From Atriophallophorus winterbourni (lineage: Eukaryota > Platyhelminthes > Trematoda > Plagiorchiida > Microphallidae): 64,000 nt of DNA. Positions 12,558 to 23,904 of this stretch are shown here, in pieces. Each line of letters begins with the position of its first letter. Positions within the stretch are counted from its first letter, which is position 1. The notes below the pieces were generated by a model, which made no database searches, had not been told where the DNA came from, and was given only the letters and a program-made list of their open reading frames with translations. The stretch covers positions 1 through 64,000 of the forward strand of contig JACCGJ010001550.1 of the NCBI GenBank assembly GCA_013407085.1, written 5' to 3'. Position numbers and translations under genes: made by a program.

Positions 12558-12563
12558 TTTATT
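12558..12563 (-). terminator. Poly(A) signal of the ABHD11-like gene
   Basis: AATAAA on the minus strand, about 28 bp after the stop codon at 12591-12593. Confidence 0.7.
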
Positions 12564-12590
12564 TTGTGCGTAACAAGAAAATGGTCAATA

Positions 12591-15500
12591 TCACGTCAAA
12601 TATTCCACCCCCTCAATGTCTGTGAATTGTTCTGGTGGGTCTTCGATAAATCCGACGATGAGTTGAAGAACCGCTTGCGGGTTATCAACGTGCACCCAGT
12701 GATTGGCCTCCTTAACGCTGACAATATCCGATTGAGGAAAGTATTTGCGAATCACCGGAAGGTCGTGAATGCTGTGGAGGACCAGAAAATCAATCACGGT
12801 ATTCCAGAATGGATGGATGGATGGTAAGGCTCTGAAGCATGGGCTACACGATAGTTATTCTACTAATAGTGATGTCATGCACATACTAAAAGCTGCAGGA
12901 AGACGAGCATAGGCTGAAATAATCATATTTGAGGATATTCAGAAACGACATTAATCAACCAGAGCATGGGCTGAAGTTAGAAAAAAACTATTATTACAAG
13001 AAACTAGGTTTATACTCGAGTAGTAGGAGATTGAACATGTTTCGATAAATGTATGAAATGAACCATCTAGAAGCTGAAACTAATCATTCATTTTATAGCC
13101 CGATTGACTTGTGGTAAAACAAAACAGCGTTTCAAAAATCAATGGCGCTGCATGTTTGAAACAATGAATGTTGTCATACAAGCCTCGATCCAGTCAATAC
13201 CACCCAGTTTGAGGTAGTACGTGGAATAAGATACGTTCAGGTTGCCATGGCCTAGACAAATATAAGAGAGGGAAATCGGTTTCATCATTTTAATTAACAT
13301 TGTCAAATCTATTTTACGTGGCGTTACCTGTGTAGTATACAAGTAATTTACAATGGCCCATCGGAGTTTAGGATGAGATGCAACTAGTTTAAAAGTATTG
13401 TGATTTGTATATATGATATCTCATGGTTTGTTACAAGGGATTGCCATGCAATTCTAGACAGGAAGTAGACAGATAATATGTGCCACACAGCTTCCGTTTA
13501 CATGACCTCACAATAGCGCCGTTATTTCGTCTTCTCCCAGAAATTTGTAAAAGTTAAGCCTGTGTAACGTTCTTTCGCAAAACCGTATGATGTAGGCCTA
13601 CATCGTTAAGGCCTTCCGCCTCTTTTTAGGATGGCAAATTTGTTGGCACTGGCATAAACTTTGGACAAAAGACTTGTGCATAAAATGTTGCCAAGGCATC
13701 CTCTGTATCCCTAAAAGATTCTGTCAATTTACCATCAACAACCGATCAATTCTCTCTTAAATTGAAAAACGAACGACACCACATGGTATTTCCTGTAGCT
13801 CGAACCGAGTGTGAGAAACAGATGTACAATAAAGAGTCTCGTGGTAATGCACTGCCTCTCCATCATCCGTTCCTAAGCGGTCTTGCCGAAGCAAAACAAA
13901 ACACACATTGTTGACTAAATAAGCAATCTCAACACAGTGTGTTGTGTTCACCGTTTCTTTGGAAAAAAGATTCTCAGTCAAATGGATCCCCAAAATCACT
14001 GTTCACCAACGTAGGAAAGGGTTAAAGGCCAATGAACCGGAAAATCACGATCCCGCCGTGATTGTGTTCCCGTTTATCAGTGACCCTCCCTCTTTTCTTT
14101 ATTCTAAAAAAGACACACAAAGATCGGAAACGACATGTGTAAACAGACAAAAAACACCTTTTTTCTTTTCATCATGTACCCTCTTCATGGTATACTTGTA
14201 GGAAAGGGCTCAAGGCCAATTAATCGGAAAATAACGATCCATTTTCACCCAAATTGCAGAGATCGATTACAAGAGGGTGAACACCTCTTTTATAACGCAG
14301 ATCGATATTTCTAGAATGTTCTAAAACATTGTTCAAACCAATTAACAAGTTGGGATGTTTTCACTAATCAACTGTAGTGTTCCATTTTTAGCCAACCAAC
14401 GACTCGGACTGTTTCATGGGTTAAGAGAAGTGTCTCCTAATATTCATCAAATCATTGTGAGAAAAAAGACGGGTGGGTCCATCACAGTACTCTACGAGGC
14501 ATGATCCTACAGTTTTATCCAGCAATGTCAAACACTCAACCCCAGCACCCGAAGTGAAAAATATTATATGGCAGATATGTAGTTGAGCAAATTCATAAAT
14601 TATCCACCCGAAACGCGAATCAAGACATTGATCAGTGATTTTCGATCCCATATATTTTGGCCAAAACCAGAAGTCAAAATCCCATGTATTCCATATAAAA
14701 TATGTGGACATTTCGTTCAAAAAATAGGCATCAAAATGATTACTAGTAAATAGTATGGAACGCAGGAAAATAAAAATAAAAACATTGGTAAGTTTAGTGA
14801 GATAATTCTGTACTTGAGTGTTCAACAAATATAACCGGGACGGGAGGATAGCAGAAAGTTGTTCCCGATTGCAGCAACAGGTATTGCGGTTGCGTAGTAT
14901 TAATATGATCTGATTTCCCTCACACCATTTGAATATCAGCTTCAGAACGAAAAACCAGGTGACTACCAATAAAATGTAATGAAAGGCAAGGAAACACATC
15001 TAGTCATAAACTGCCAAGCGCGTTAATGATTGAAAGTAAACAACAGGCACGCTCGTATAACCGGTACATCAAATCTAATGTTCTGTCTATGTTTCACACG
15101 ATAAACGAACGCAAGTGAAAGCCATTCGTGGATTCTGAATGACCACCCAGTCAAGAAGACTTGACTGCATACTCCCGTGAGAGTTCTGATTAGTTGATCC
15201 CATACACTTGACCGAATTGCTGCACGCGCGTTGGACACTTGAAGTCGTTTGCCAATAGCTGTGGAAGGGGGGTGGCCTATGCGTATTCTATGCAACTTGA
15301 TCCTGGAAACCGGAGTTTAGCGTAAACCACAAAGTATCATGAGAAACTGAGAATACGGGAGTAAAGATGTGACATATACATAGGTTCAAAAAGCATACTG
15401 AGATTACAAAAGTTGCCAGTGGTCAGTTAGGTGTGATCACTGGAGTCAAAACAAGTACACGCTGAATATGCCGCACATCTGCACAGGACTAACCCCTTAA

Positions 15501-18065
15501 TCTCCAATATCGCGCAATTATCAATGATGAAAAAATTCACTAGCATAGAAGACGACTACCAGGATGAAGGATTTGGACGAATGACCGAGAAATTAACGTT
15601 TAGCATCAAACGACAAGTGCCCACAGGAAAGCACTCGGTAAAATGAACAAAATTGAGAAAACGTATCCTGAAATAAACGAATGGGTTCTCTATTGTGGCG
15701 ATTGACATCAACCACTGCTCATCAGCTAGTCAAAGAACGGTGCAACATCATTCGTGTTTACAAAATTTGAATACGATGGAATAAATTCGAGTTTTTGAGC
15801 TTTCACATAGTTCGCGCAGATGTGATGGTTGCTCAAAACGACGTCATTCGTGGCGCAAAAGGCGAATCCGCACCATAAAACAAAACGTAAAAATTCGTCG
15901 AAGATCACAGACAGCTGCGCAATAAAGGCGATGATTTAGTGCAATCGGATGAGAATTTCGGGGTTTACACGTATTTAACGTCATCATTATGAATATATGT
16001 ATACATATACGTCTGTATATAAACAAACCGCTTTATACGAATAGATACATTTTCATTCTGTGACAAAATGACAAGAATATCTCTCGCGGTTTTAATCGCA
16101 TTATCGATGGCCACGATTGATGCATGTAAGTTTCAGGTGTTTTGGTTTTGGTAAATCTAGATGTCACTGACAAGGTGAATAATTTTTTGAACTGTTACAG
16201 CCATTTTGACCAAGTTTGCACGGTCACCACAAATCTTGGGATTGCCAATTTCGCCTCCGTTAGAATTCCTACGGAGTAGGACCGTGACAGTTCCTACAAC
16301 GCCTATTGATCTCAAGAGCATGGAGGAACAAGCCACTATGAAGGGAACAACGGAACCAATAAACGACATTTGCTTACAATCCAAATGTCAAAACCAGACC
16401 GAGCTATGTCAATTGTGCCCTCGGCGCAACGAGATCAGAGCCAAAAAAGAGCAATGGATGGATGCGGTGAAAGATTTGAAAAAAGCGCTAAAAACTTTGC
16501 AAAAAAACTTGGACGACAGTTTGGGAGCAGAAAAAAGTGCAAAGGAAGCGATCAAAAAGCTGAAAAGTGTCATGCAAGAGGCGGGAATCGTGTGACACGT
16601 TTTTGATGATATCTTGAAATAATGTTTGAATTACGCTAGCAAATTGTTATCATTTAATCTCACTCATGGTTGGTGTAGTAGGAGGAAGGAATGTATGCGT
16701 GTATAAAAACATAAGTTAAAATGCTGTCAAGTTTCCAGTGCATTCTTGTGTACGTGTACGTATGAAACTACAAGCCTGGTCCAAGCAAAGTGAGTATAGA
16801 AAATCTAAAATACTGTCAAATGGCTTAGTGAGTATATCAAAACCGTCGTTAAGCCTGTTTAGCAGGTAGGTACTGCCTAGTTACACATTCGTGAAGTAAG
16901 GAATCATACGATAGAAAAAATAACGTAATGAAGCCGAGTAGAAATCGTGAATTAAGCGCGCATAAATGTTTGAAATGCACTAAATAAGATCAGCATACCG
17001 CGTTCAAGTGATACAAGCAAATACCTGATGATAAGTAATGAGAGTGGATGAAATGTTCATCACCAGAAGAAGTTTGGCCTCACAAAACTTGCTAATGGAC
17101 GGTGCTCATAACCTTGGACAGAATAAGCCACAATTGATCATCAAGCGGACAGCGAAATAAGGAAACCTTGATTCATTTTGACTTGCAGGATGGGGATTCA
17201 GTATTTAACTAATCAGTTGGCGGCACAAACTAAATGAGTTTTAGTCAGCACTAATCAAAAACAGGTGTACATGCATCGATCCCTTAACAAAATAATTTTG
17301 TACATATCAATTAGACTGATCTATAAAGCCACGGAGTCTACAGAGTAGTATACACATGTAAACTGGGATGAAAAAATCGGCTTGTGGTTGTTGTTGTCCT
17401 ATGGTGTTAATCACAAACGCATTTCGGCTCCATGTCTTGATAAAACGAAGGTTTGTTTGTGAGAAATGTTACAGTCTATGTGCCGACAAACCCCCATTTG
17501 CTTCATTAAAACAACATGTAAACTGGGCAGCAGTTAATATAGATTTGGTAAAGTTGTGCGAATGTAGGAAGAAGCGTGTAGTATATGGGATCCCAATTGT
17601 TTTCGGTAGCAAAGAGAATGTGTGCTACGAAACGTCATCAACGGGACTCGAAATCTCGTTAATTTGTAGCAGACTAGTGTCTCCACACATTCATCATTAA
17701 AGCACTACACTGGATTCAACCGATCAAATACATCTGCCGATCCCTAGTCACGTTATCCGTTGGCATGTTCCCACAGAAAACAAATAAATCGGTGTTGCAA
17801 ACCAAACCACCTAAAATGTAGTGCGAAAATAATGAGATCGGCGAACTATACATAGTTCGATCTTCCACCAGCGATGAACAGTGTGGGACGATCGAAGATT
17901 CGACCGGTAAGCTCAAAGTGAGGAAATCCGACCAAGTGGTGCCATTCCGATTCAATTGCTTGCAAATTCACACGCCAAACGAATTCCCCATTTTGATGAT
18001 CCAAATTGGTGAGTAGAAAATTTCGTAGCGCGCTATCTAGAGCAAGGGATAACGGTTGAGGAAGG
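12591..18065 (-). CDS. ABHD11: ABHD11-like alpha/beta hydrolase, two 3' exons only
   Basis: Two minus-strand segments match the C-terminal half of ABHD11-type hydrolases, which are mitochondrial serine hydrolases in animals. Segment 18065-17852 follows an excellent acceptor (polypyrimidine-rich, TTTACAG). It encodes the hallmark LRNFLLTNL, then FVWRVNL, then PTLFIAGGRSNY before a GTATAG donor. Segment 12771-12591 follows TCCTCCACAG and encodes the turn with LPVIRKYFPQSD and the catalytic-His region ANHWVHVDNP, ending in a short extension and TGA. The exons carrying the nucleophile (GHSxGG) and N-terminus are not visible upstream. The phases do not match: the first exon ends in phase 0 and the last begins in phase 2. 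A small intervening exon, a non-standard junction or a decayed locus is therefore required. The ~5-kb intron holds gene B on the opposite strand. Confidence 0.72.
13620..13760 (-). mobile_element. LINE linker fragment in ABHD11-like intron
   Basis: The minus strand reads VVDGKLTESFRDTEDALATF and then YAQVF, the stretch that precedes the reverse transcriptase in the CR1-type LINEs of this window (compare 2,190 and 24,150). No more of the element is evident. Confidence 0.65.
14011..14240. repeat. Pair of 43-bp direct repeats
   Basis: 14011-14053 and 14198-14240 are near copies (GTAGGAAAGGG... to ...ACGATCC) separated by about 145 bp. They probably belong to an unclassified interspersed repeat that also covers the open frame to the right. 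Confidence 0.6.
14421..14999 (-). other. Unassigned 192-codon open frame
   Basis: One of the longest minus-strand open frames outside a recognised mobile element, with an ATG at 14999. The N-terminus is hydrophobic (FHYILLVVTWFFVLKLIF), the middle is rich in Phe and Trp, and the C-terminal part (SRFGWIIYEFAQLHICHIIF, then LTLLDKTVGSCLVEYCDG) looks like real coding or former coding sequence. I recognise no family. Given the adjacent direct repeats and its position in an ABHD11-like intron, a decayed transposon is more likely than a host gene. Confidence 0.3.
16016..16023 (+). promoter_or_regulatory. TATA box of gene B
   Basis: TATATAAA 52 bp before the gene B ATG. Confidence 0.65.
16068..16595 (+). 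CDS. Gene B: secreted 4-Cys protein with Lys-rich helical tail
   Basis: Exons 16068-16125 and 16201-16595, separated by a 75-bp GT-AG intron in phase 1; 150 aa. Exon 1 is a clean signal peptide (MTRISLAVLIALSMATIDA). The mature chain has a Pro/Thr-rich segment, then the Cys cluster CLQSKCQNQTELCQLC (C-x4-C-x6-C-x2-C, with one N-glycosylation sequon). It ends in a strongly basic, heptad-like helix of about 70 residues (DLKKALKTLQKNL; EAIKKLKSVMQEAG). The Cys spacing resembles genes C and D. The gene lies inside the long intron of the ABHD11-like gene on the opposite strand. The downstream signal is only a variant AATAAT near 16,620. Function unknown; secretion is predicted. Confidence 0.82.
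17368..17700 (+). other. Unassigned Cys-rich open frame behind a TATA box
   Basis: A 110-codon frame starts 46 bp after TATAAAG (17322-17328), the same spacing as the secreted genes, but the N-terminus is MKKSACGCCCPMVL rather than a signal peptide. An upstream ATG followed at once by a stop lies at 17356. The frame has 11 Cys and no family match that I know. A 14-bp direct repeat (ACATGTAAACTGGG) occurs at 17354 and 17514. It may be chance or a relic. Confidence 0.25.
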
Positions 18066-18924
18066 CTGTAAATGAAGATAATAATATTTTCAAAACGATT
18101 GGTGAGGCTCTTACATGAAAGCGAATGATGTATATGGAAGTTGGTTATGCAGGCAATGTCCGCATTCATAGACTGCACGTGACTTAAGGTACGATCTTGT
18201 TGCCCAGGCCTAGACACTGTTATTTTCGGCAAACGTGTTTCACCAAAATGTGAGGAGCTTGAGTGGCGAAAAAACGTGTAATTGCTGTAGGTCTCAAGTT
18301 TGAACCATTGATCTAGGTCTTGTTTTTGTTTATTTGCATCAAGTGTCTCGCTAGATTCCTGTATATTGGTACAGATTAGACTGAAATATTTTGCGTTTTT
18401 TCACTGTGATATTTGGCTTAGAATCCTATCGTTTCTGCTGGACATTCAGATAAGCGTACAACGTGGTCTTCGTAAGCCTTTTAATGTCAGAGGAGATTAT
18501 GTCACATGCTGTTGACAGTCACTATCATAAAGGTAGAGTCCTGATGAGGAGAACGCTCTGCAACAATCTCCGGTAGATTTATTTCAGTTGAACGTTCGCG
18601 TGGAATGATCTGCGGAGATGTATACTTGGTCTGGTTGGCATTACAGATTTCTGAATATTTGCAAGTTGTATCCGCAAATCTAGAGTGCTGAGATTTACTT
18701 AGAGTTTCAAATGATGCCCTCAATGTTTATATGCTGAGATCTGAGCGCAACATAAGATCATCCAGGTTGCACGCAATCCGTAGTTTGGTTTCGTTTGACT
18801 ATGTTTACAGATGTAGCCTACGCCAGGAATTTAGGATCAATGTCGCCTCCGTGGTCAGTGATTTGTCACATTTCGCGTTACACGTTAAAGATTTGAACTA
18901 TTTCGTTTGTATTGGATAATTAGG

Positions 18925-19460
18925 TCTTCATTTTTGTGACTACTCGAAATCAGTCCTTCCATTATGGACTGTCGTGATCACATTTGTGGATATTTTGAAG
19001 GACTTGTTACTGATGAGTAGTCACAAAAAAGAAAAACGAATTCTCCAGCACACGCGAAAAAGTATGAAGTGTTAAGTGCCCATCAGATTAATCGGTGTTG
19101 GCTTACACTCTAACATATGGCCTAACATAGAAATCAGATCGGTTGAGCGATCCCACCAGAATTTGCTGGCTGCTTCCCAACTGGTCGGGTGGACAAAGCT
19201 ACTAAAATGTGCCAGTCTCGAGAATAATTCATGAACGCTTAATTGCGATCGGTCAAACGGTGGACCTTAGTTTATGTCGTAAGGTGTGAGACTTCAATTA
19301 TGATGTTCGGGGGTTCAACTTCAACCCGACGCAGAGCATATGCACTGCTGATGAGCTCCAATAACTGCGAGACTCGAGTCCAGTAGGTACATTATTTTCC
19401 GTCCTGATCAATGATGTGAACTTTTCAAAGGACTTCGTATCGATGAGTAGTCACATAAAT
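18925..19460 (+). mobile_element. tRNA-headed SINE-like repeat with hammerhead core (copy 1)
   Basis: The order is tail piece (18,945-19,030), body (19,030-19,258), tRNA-like head with a B-box match GGTTCAACTTC (19312-19322), hammerhead-like core (19342-19387), then tail again, ending TGATGAGTAGTCACA near 19,455. Tail-body-head-ribozyme-tail implies a tandem or permuted unit of about 430 bp. The left tail is flanked by a 15-bp inverted repeat, GTGACTACTC at 18,936 and GAGTAGTCAC at 19,015. The family recurs at 23.4-23.9 and 56.1 kb. The layout recalls the SM-alpha SINEs of schistosomes, which combine a Pol III promoter with a hammerhead. Confidence 0.65.
19342..19387 (+). ncRNA. Hammerhead-ribozyme-like core, partly degenerate
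   Basis: CTGATGA (19348-19354) is followed by a weak stem II, GAGA in place of GAAA (19369-19372), a minimal stem III and GTC (19378-19380). Stem I can form between CACTG before the core and CAGTA after the GTC (four pairs). The GAGA change suggests this copy is inactive. Confidence 0.45.
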
Positions 19461-19914
19461 GAAGATTTGACCATACCACTAACCACTTTCTCACAGACGA
19501 CAAATGATTCGCGAACAACAGATTTGTTCATTTTTGATAGCGCAATTATTGTTGTATGGAGGTCATATAGTTAAAAGTCGTGTATTGATTTGGTTCTGAA
19601 GGTTGTACGAATGAACGCAGAATTCAGATTGAATGTCAAATGAAAGCAACATGATTGCAGCGATCCAAATGCATCCATTCTTCAAAAGTCTGGTTAGGAT
19701 AATATGTAACTTTATCTACTCAACTAATTCAAAGTATACTTTATTATAATATCTCAAAGTATATTTGAACTTCTTTTATATCAAACAGACTGTAGACACT
19801 GTTATTCACTGCAGATCTTATTTTTAGAGCCACAAAATTCCAGAACAAATGAATGATTTACACTATGATCATGAGCACATAAAAATAACATCCCGGGTTT
19901 TATGTTATTCAAAC
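19461..19914. other. A+T-rich spacer
   Basis: No gene or classified repeat seen. Confidence 0.5.
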
Positions 19915-20230
19915 AAAACCTCAAGGATTCAAGGTCTCAAGGATTTATGGTTAAATGTCAATACTTTAGAGCACCACCGGATTTCGATATGAATGGTAAT
20001 GTGAACAATATAAAGGTATAAAAAGAGTAAAGTATACTAAATATAAGCATCACGAATGATTTTCTTTTGCATGTATAAGTGAAATTTCGCTCCGATCATC
20101 GCCAGGCAAGGAGAATCCACCACATGTTGGGTTAGCGAATTCCAAAGAAATATCGTATGTTCGGCATAAATGACGCCGGCAATCAATACGGGAACTAGGG
20201 ATGTAAAGGGATAAGGTATGTCCGCGTGTC
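19915..20230 (-). mobile_element. 3' end of a CR1-type LINE
   Basis: The minus strand holds the decayed ORF2 tail (RGHTLSLYIPSSRIDCRRH). It ends near 19,920-19,950 in a tandem-like CCTTGAATCCTTGAG tract, the short terminal repeat expected of CR1-like 3' ends. A parallel copy lies at 47.0-47.4 kb. Confidence 0.65.
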
Positions 20231-21600
20231 ACTTTCCATCACACACATCAAGCAAATATTTTAGTGAATGTCCTTCGGTTGACACAATTCTCTGCATCAG
20301 AATAATATCGCACAGCATGTTCTTGTTGGCCTCCTTCGGTCGATGTCGAGGATGGATGTACATCACAATTCCATGAATTTTTAATGTTCCGCAGCTTTTC
20401 GAATGACTTAACAGTCCGATTCGGGAGGAAAATGTCTCCCGCAGCGCTTGCAATGATAGGCTGAACTCGGTTGATGGGCGTCAGTTGCAAGCCGGTGGCG
20501 TGATCTGAGTTCAGCAGTTAAGAGCTGTATCTGTTCCTCCTCAGCTTGCATACGAGGTTTTACACAATGCCTCCAATATGAGCGGTCAAGAGCAAGTTTT
20601 TCATAACTCGCGGGGTCAATGCCAAGAGCGTTCATATCTGTTTTGCAAAAGTCTTTTGTACCGAACGTGCGGAATACGGCCATTTTCCATTCTGTATACG
20701 TGGCCAAAACACCGCAGGCGGCGCTCTCGTAGTAGGGTGAATACGCTCTGTAGACCAGCTTTTAAAAGCATTAGTCACTTTGTCCATCTAAGATATGTTC
20801 GAGATACGACGGAATCTTCGTAGATAGAAAGCATTAAGCTTCCGTTTGTGTCTTGCGTGGGCGTTTTAGGTGGTACTGCCGTGCAGTAACGCGTTTAGTA
20901 CGCACGGCTTTATACCATCAACTTTGTCTTTACAGTCGACATGCGGTTACCCCGAAAACGAGAGTTTAATCGCGATAAAATGACAGCTGCTCTGCCAATC
21001 CGCTTAACAATCTCCGTGTACAGCGAGAGCTTATCCGCAACGTTTGAACCAAGACATGTGAAATGATGTACTGGTTAAGCTAACAGTTTTCTAAAGTGAT
21101 GATGGGAGGCGATACAATCCCTTGACCAAGGACTTTGGACTTGCTCGTGCTGATTGTTTGCTCAAAGTTCCTGCTAGCCGACGATAAACAGTCCATTAGC
21201 GACTGGTGGTGTTCTTGGGAGTGAGCAATAATGGCTGCATTGTCGGCAGACAGCAGACACTTTGTGTGCGCAGGTAATTACCTTCTAACCTCGTCCTAAA
21301 GTGTGTTTCAAAAGCAGAGCAATAAAATGCCGAACAGAGTTGGAGCAAAAACACACCCTTGTTTGACGCCTCGGCGAATTTTAAAGGCTTCTGGACTGAA
21401 ACCGTTGAAATGGACTGAGTCCTTTGTGCCTGAGTGGAACGAAATAAAGAGTTTGAGAAGTCTTTGGAGGCAGCATACAGATCAAGCATTTTAAAAGATC
21501 CGCCCTGCTGACGTAGTCGAATGCCTGCGTATAATGCCATACGCTAGACCCGACACTTTTCTTAATGTTTTTTTCATGGAGAAGTTCATGTCAACGGTTG
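20230..21600 (-). mobile_element. LINE 3' half with C2H2-like C-terminal finger
   Basis: The minus strand shows a decayed reverse transcriptase (21,540-21,000, with frame breaks), then the tail domain at 20,707-20,408 (LALDSYW-like LALDRSYWRHCVKPRMQ) and the zinc finger CKRCGRHFPP. In the neighbouring frame SRIGLLSHSKSCG completes the finger, so a frameshift lies near 20,410. The same 3' tail recurs at 51.84-52.11 and 54.59-54.79 kb. A matching 5' end lies at 38.3-39.2 kb. Confidence 0.75.
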
Positions 21601-22533
21601 ATGTTTAATTTGAGATTCGGAGTAAACTCTATCAGCTGAATCTTGTAGCCGGATCTGTAAGAATATAGCGCCTTATAATCATTAGGATAAATTCACATAG
21701 ACCCGACGTCGCAATATGTCTGTGTTCAGAACATTGAGAAGCCCCATCAATCATTTTGTTACTCTGTGATAGAGTTTATTAAAGAGAGCGATATCTTTTC
21801 GCAACCAATGAGCACAGACCTCTACCGCATAATACATCGCATCGACGAAGGTAGACATCCTTGGTAATGGTACCAATGTTACAAAACAATCTGCTGGCTT
21901 GCTGACATATATATTCTGGCAGTGAACCGTGCTCTTATCAACATAGATGTTTTCCAAACCATAACGATTATCTGAGCATGAATATATGTATAACGTTTTT
22001 AAACGGATGCATTTTATGCCCATTCGTATTGTTTACACTTGAGGCATTCACCCTAGACCTTTTAATACTAGATAGCAAAATATCAACATAAATTATAATT
22101 CTTATTACGGAAGACAAATTTCTTAATCGAACAATGCGAAAAATAGTATTAACTATTCTGGAAATTGAATTCCGAGTTTAGAATCACTAATCTACATAAG
22201 TGTCAGTGTAGTGAAAATGTCTTATAGAATCACAAATTCTTCTTGGACTGTGCAAATATCAGATTTCACTAAAGAAGTAGCATTCGAAACATCTCCTTAA
22301 ACAATGATTGCTTCAGGCTTTCTAGTAGATGAATACACCACCGTAATTTGAAGATGCCACTTAGAATCTCTGTCGGTTCGACAATATGCGATGTCTGACA
22401 AGTTGAATTGATACACATTTCGAGATGCAAACATCAGATTACCCGAAAAAATAACGAAACAATTCAAAAACTGTAATTCAACACATTTAAATTCTCATCA
22501 AATGAAGCAGTGTCACATGGAAAGTTATTTCAA
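21601..22533. other. Spacer 3' of gene C
   Basis: A+T-rich. The frame at 21,751-22,023 (minus) has no recognisable feature. Confidence 0.5.
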
Positions 22534-23036
22534 TCAGAGAAACACTTCCATTTGTCGAATTAGTCCATCGAGTTCCTCAAACGCAACTTGAACCGCTCTC
22601 GCCGCATTCCGATTCTCACTGAGGTTGCGACCTAGAAAATGTAGCGATAGCTTGAAACGTTTGTTTGTGTCCTTGAAATATTTGGCTTTTTTCAAATATT
22701 GATTTTTCGTGTTTCTACACAACCTTTCGCATAAATCTTGTCTTGAGTAGCAACTTAATAGAGAGCATTCGCTTAGCACCCTTTTTCCTGCTCCTATCAC
22801 AGGGCAGCTAGCTGTGGTTAGGGAGTTGTTTATTGGTATTGTTGTCGGTAGGTGTTTTGTTAGAGGCGCGACCTGAGCCATCACAAATATTTGTGCTGGA
22901 AATTAAAAATCCGTTTGAATTTACAGATTCATCTAAGTGACATTCATGATTAATCGTGACCAAACTCACTCAAGAACAGAACATAAAATGTCAACACGGC
23001 AAGAACGAAACTATTCACCGTTAATTTTGAGAACAT
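22534..23036 (-). CDS. Gene C: secreted 5-Cys protein with helical tail
   Basis: Minus-strand exons 23036-22970 (67 nt) and 22895-22534, with a 74-bp intron with GTGAGT donor and TTTCCAG acceptor, phase 1; 142 aa. Exon 1 gives a signal peptide (MFSKLTVNSFVLAVLTFYVL). The mature chain has a short Thr/Pro region, then SECSLLSCYSRQDLCERLC (C-x4-C-x6-C-x3-C, the same spacing as gene D). A basic helix follows (KKAKYFKDTNKRFKLSLHFL), then an acidic amphipathic end (AFEELDGLIRQM; compare AFEEMKRALSEL in D). A likely secreted paralogue of D; function unknown. Confidence 0.82.
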
Positions 23037-23073
23037 ATCCTCGTAAAATATGACCGTTCCCTCGCCTAAAGTA

Positions 23074-23079
23074 CTTATA
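23074..23079 (-). promoter_or_regulatory. TATA-like box of gene C
   Basis: TATAAG on the minus strand, 43 bp before the ATG. Confidence 0.55.
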
Positions 23080-23399
23080 ATGTTATGTGGTTTCTCGGTG
23101 GTTTAATTTGCGCATCTATCTTTGTTAAAAATTAATTAAACAATAAATGCATGGTGGTTAATAAATAAAAAAGTGAACGTGTGCAAATTCGTTAATCTGT
23201 TTTCGTTTTAAAATTTTATGGAAGATTTTTGTGATCCACAATGCTGTTGCTCGTTTAGTTTATTTTGAGTTGATTGAAATTAGCTGTCCAGTTTTTGTTA
23301 ATTAACTCAAACGACGAACGCGTATATGTAATTGAGCATTACGAATGTTGCGCTTTAGTCAAAATTGATTGATTTATCTCAACCAAACAAAACAATGAT

Positions 23400-23800
23400 G
23401 GGACCGTTTGGCCTATCAATCTTACTCGAGACTCCCACGTTCACCATTTGGCCTATCACAATCAGGCGTTCATGAATCTTTCTCGAGACTGGCACATTTG
23501 AGTAGCTATGTCCGGCCGACAATTTGGGAAACATCAAGCAACATCTGGTGGGATCGCCAAACCGATCTGATCTTTATGTCAGGCCTTCCCATATGTTACA
23601 GTGCAAGCCTACACGGATTAATCTGATTGGCACTGTTGTTTTTCGCGTATACTGGGAAATTTGTTCTTCATTTTTTCTGACTACTCATCAGTACCAAGTC
23701 CGTCAAAATATCCACAAATTTGATCAGTCCATAATGGAAGCACTTATCTCACGTTTCGCACTTTTCGGAGCTTATCTGCCGTTCATTTCCAATAACAGTA
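23400..23800 (-). mobile_element. Hammerhead-bearing SINE-like repeat (copy 2)
   Basis: In minus orientation the order is ribozyme remnant (GGCAGATAAGCTCC ... GCGAAAC, 23,781-23,750), tail ending ACTGATGAGTAGTCAG near 23,680, then body down to about 23,410. The ribozyme and tail precede the body, again as in a permuted tandem unit. It meets copy 3 head to head at about 23,785. Confidence 0.6.
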
Positions 23801-23890
23801 AAACTCGTGTCTAGTGCTTCCACTACGGACCGTCGTGATTAAATTTGGGAATTCTTCAAATCACTTGGAACTGATGAGTGGTCACAAAAA
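23785..23890 (+). mobile_element. Hammerhead-bearing SINE-like repeat, 3' part (copy 3)
   Basis: Starts inside the ribozyme (AAAACTCGTGTCTAGTGC, about 23,810-23,827) and continues through the tail to CTGATGAGTGGTCACAAAAA. The 5' half is missing where it abuts copy 2. Confidence 0.6.
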
Positions 23891-23904
23891 TTAAGGACGT
23901 ATTC

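Noticed and set aside
18120..18232. Minus-strand LSHVQSMNADI and, at about 18,530, a SPHQD string as further ABHD11 exons
   Set aside because: The nucleophile exon would have to lie between them and 18,065 and is not there; the splice phase of the first does not match.
18540..18580. CTGATGAGGAG as another hammerhead
   Set aside because: No GAAA box or pairing stem I nearby, and it is not within either repeat family.
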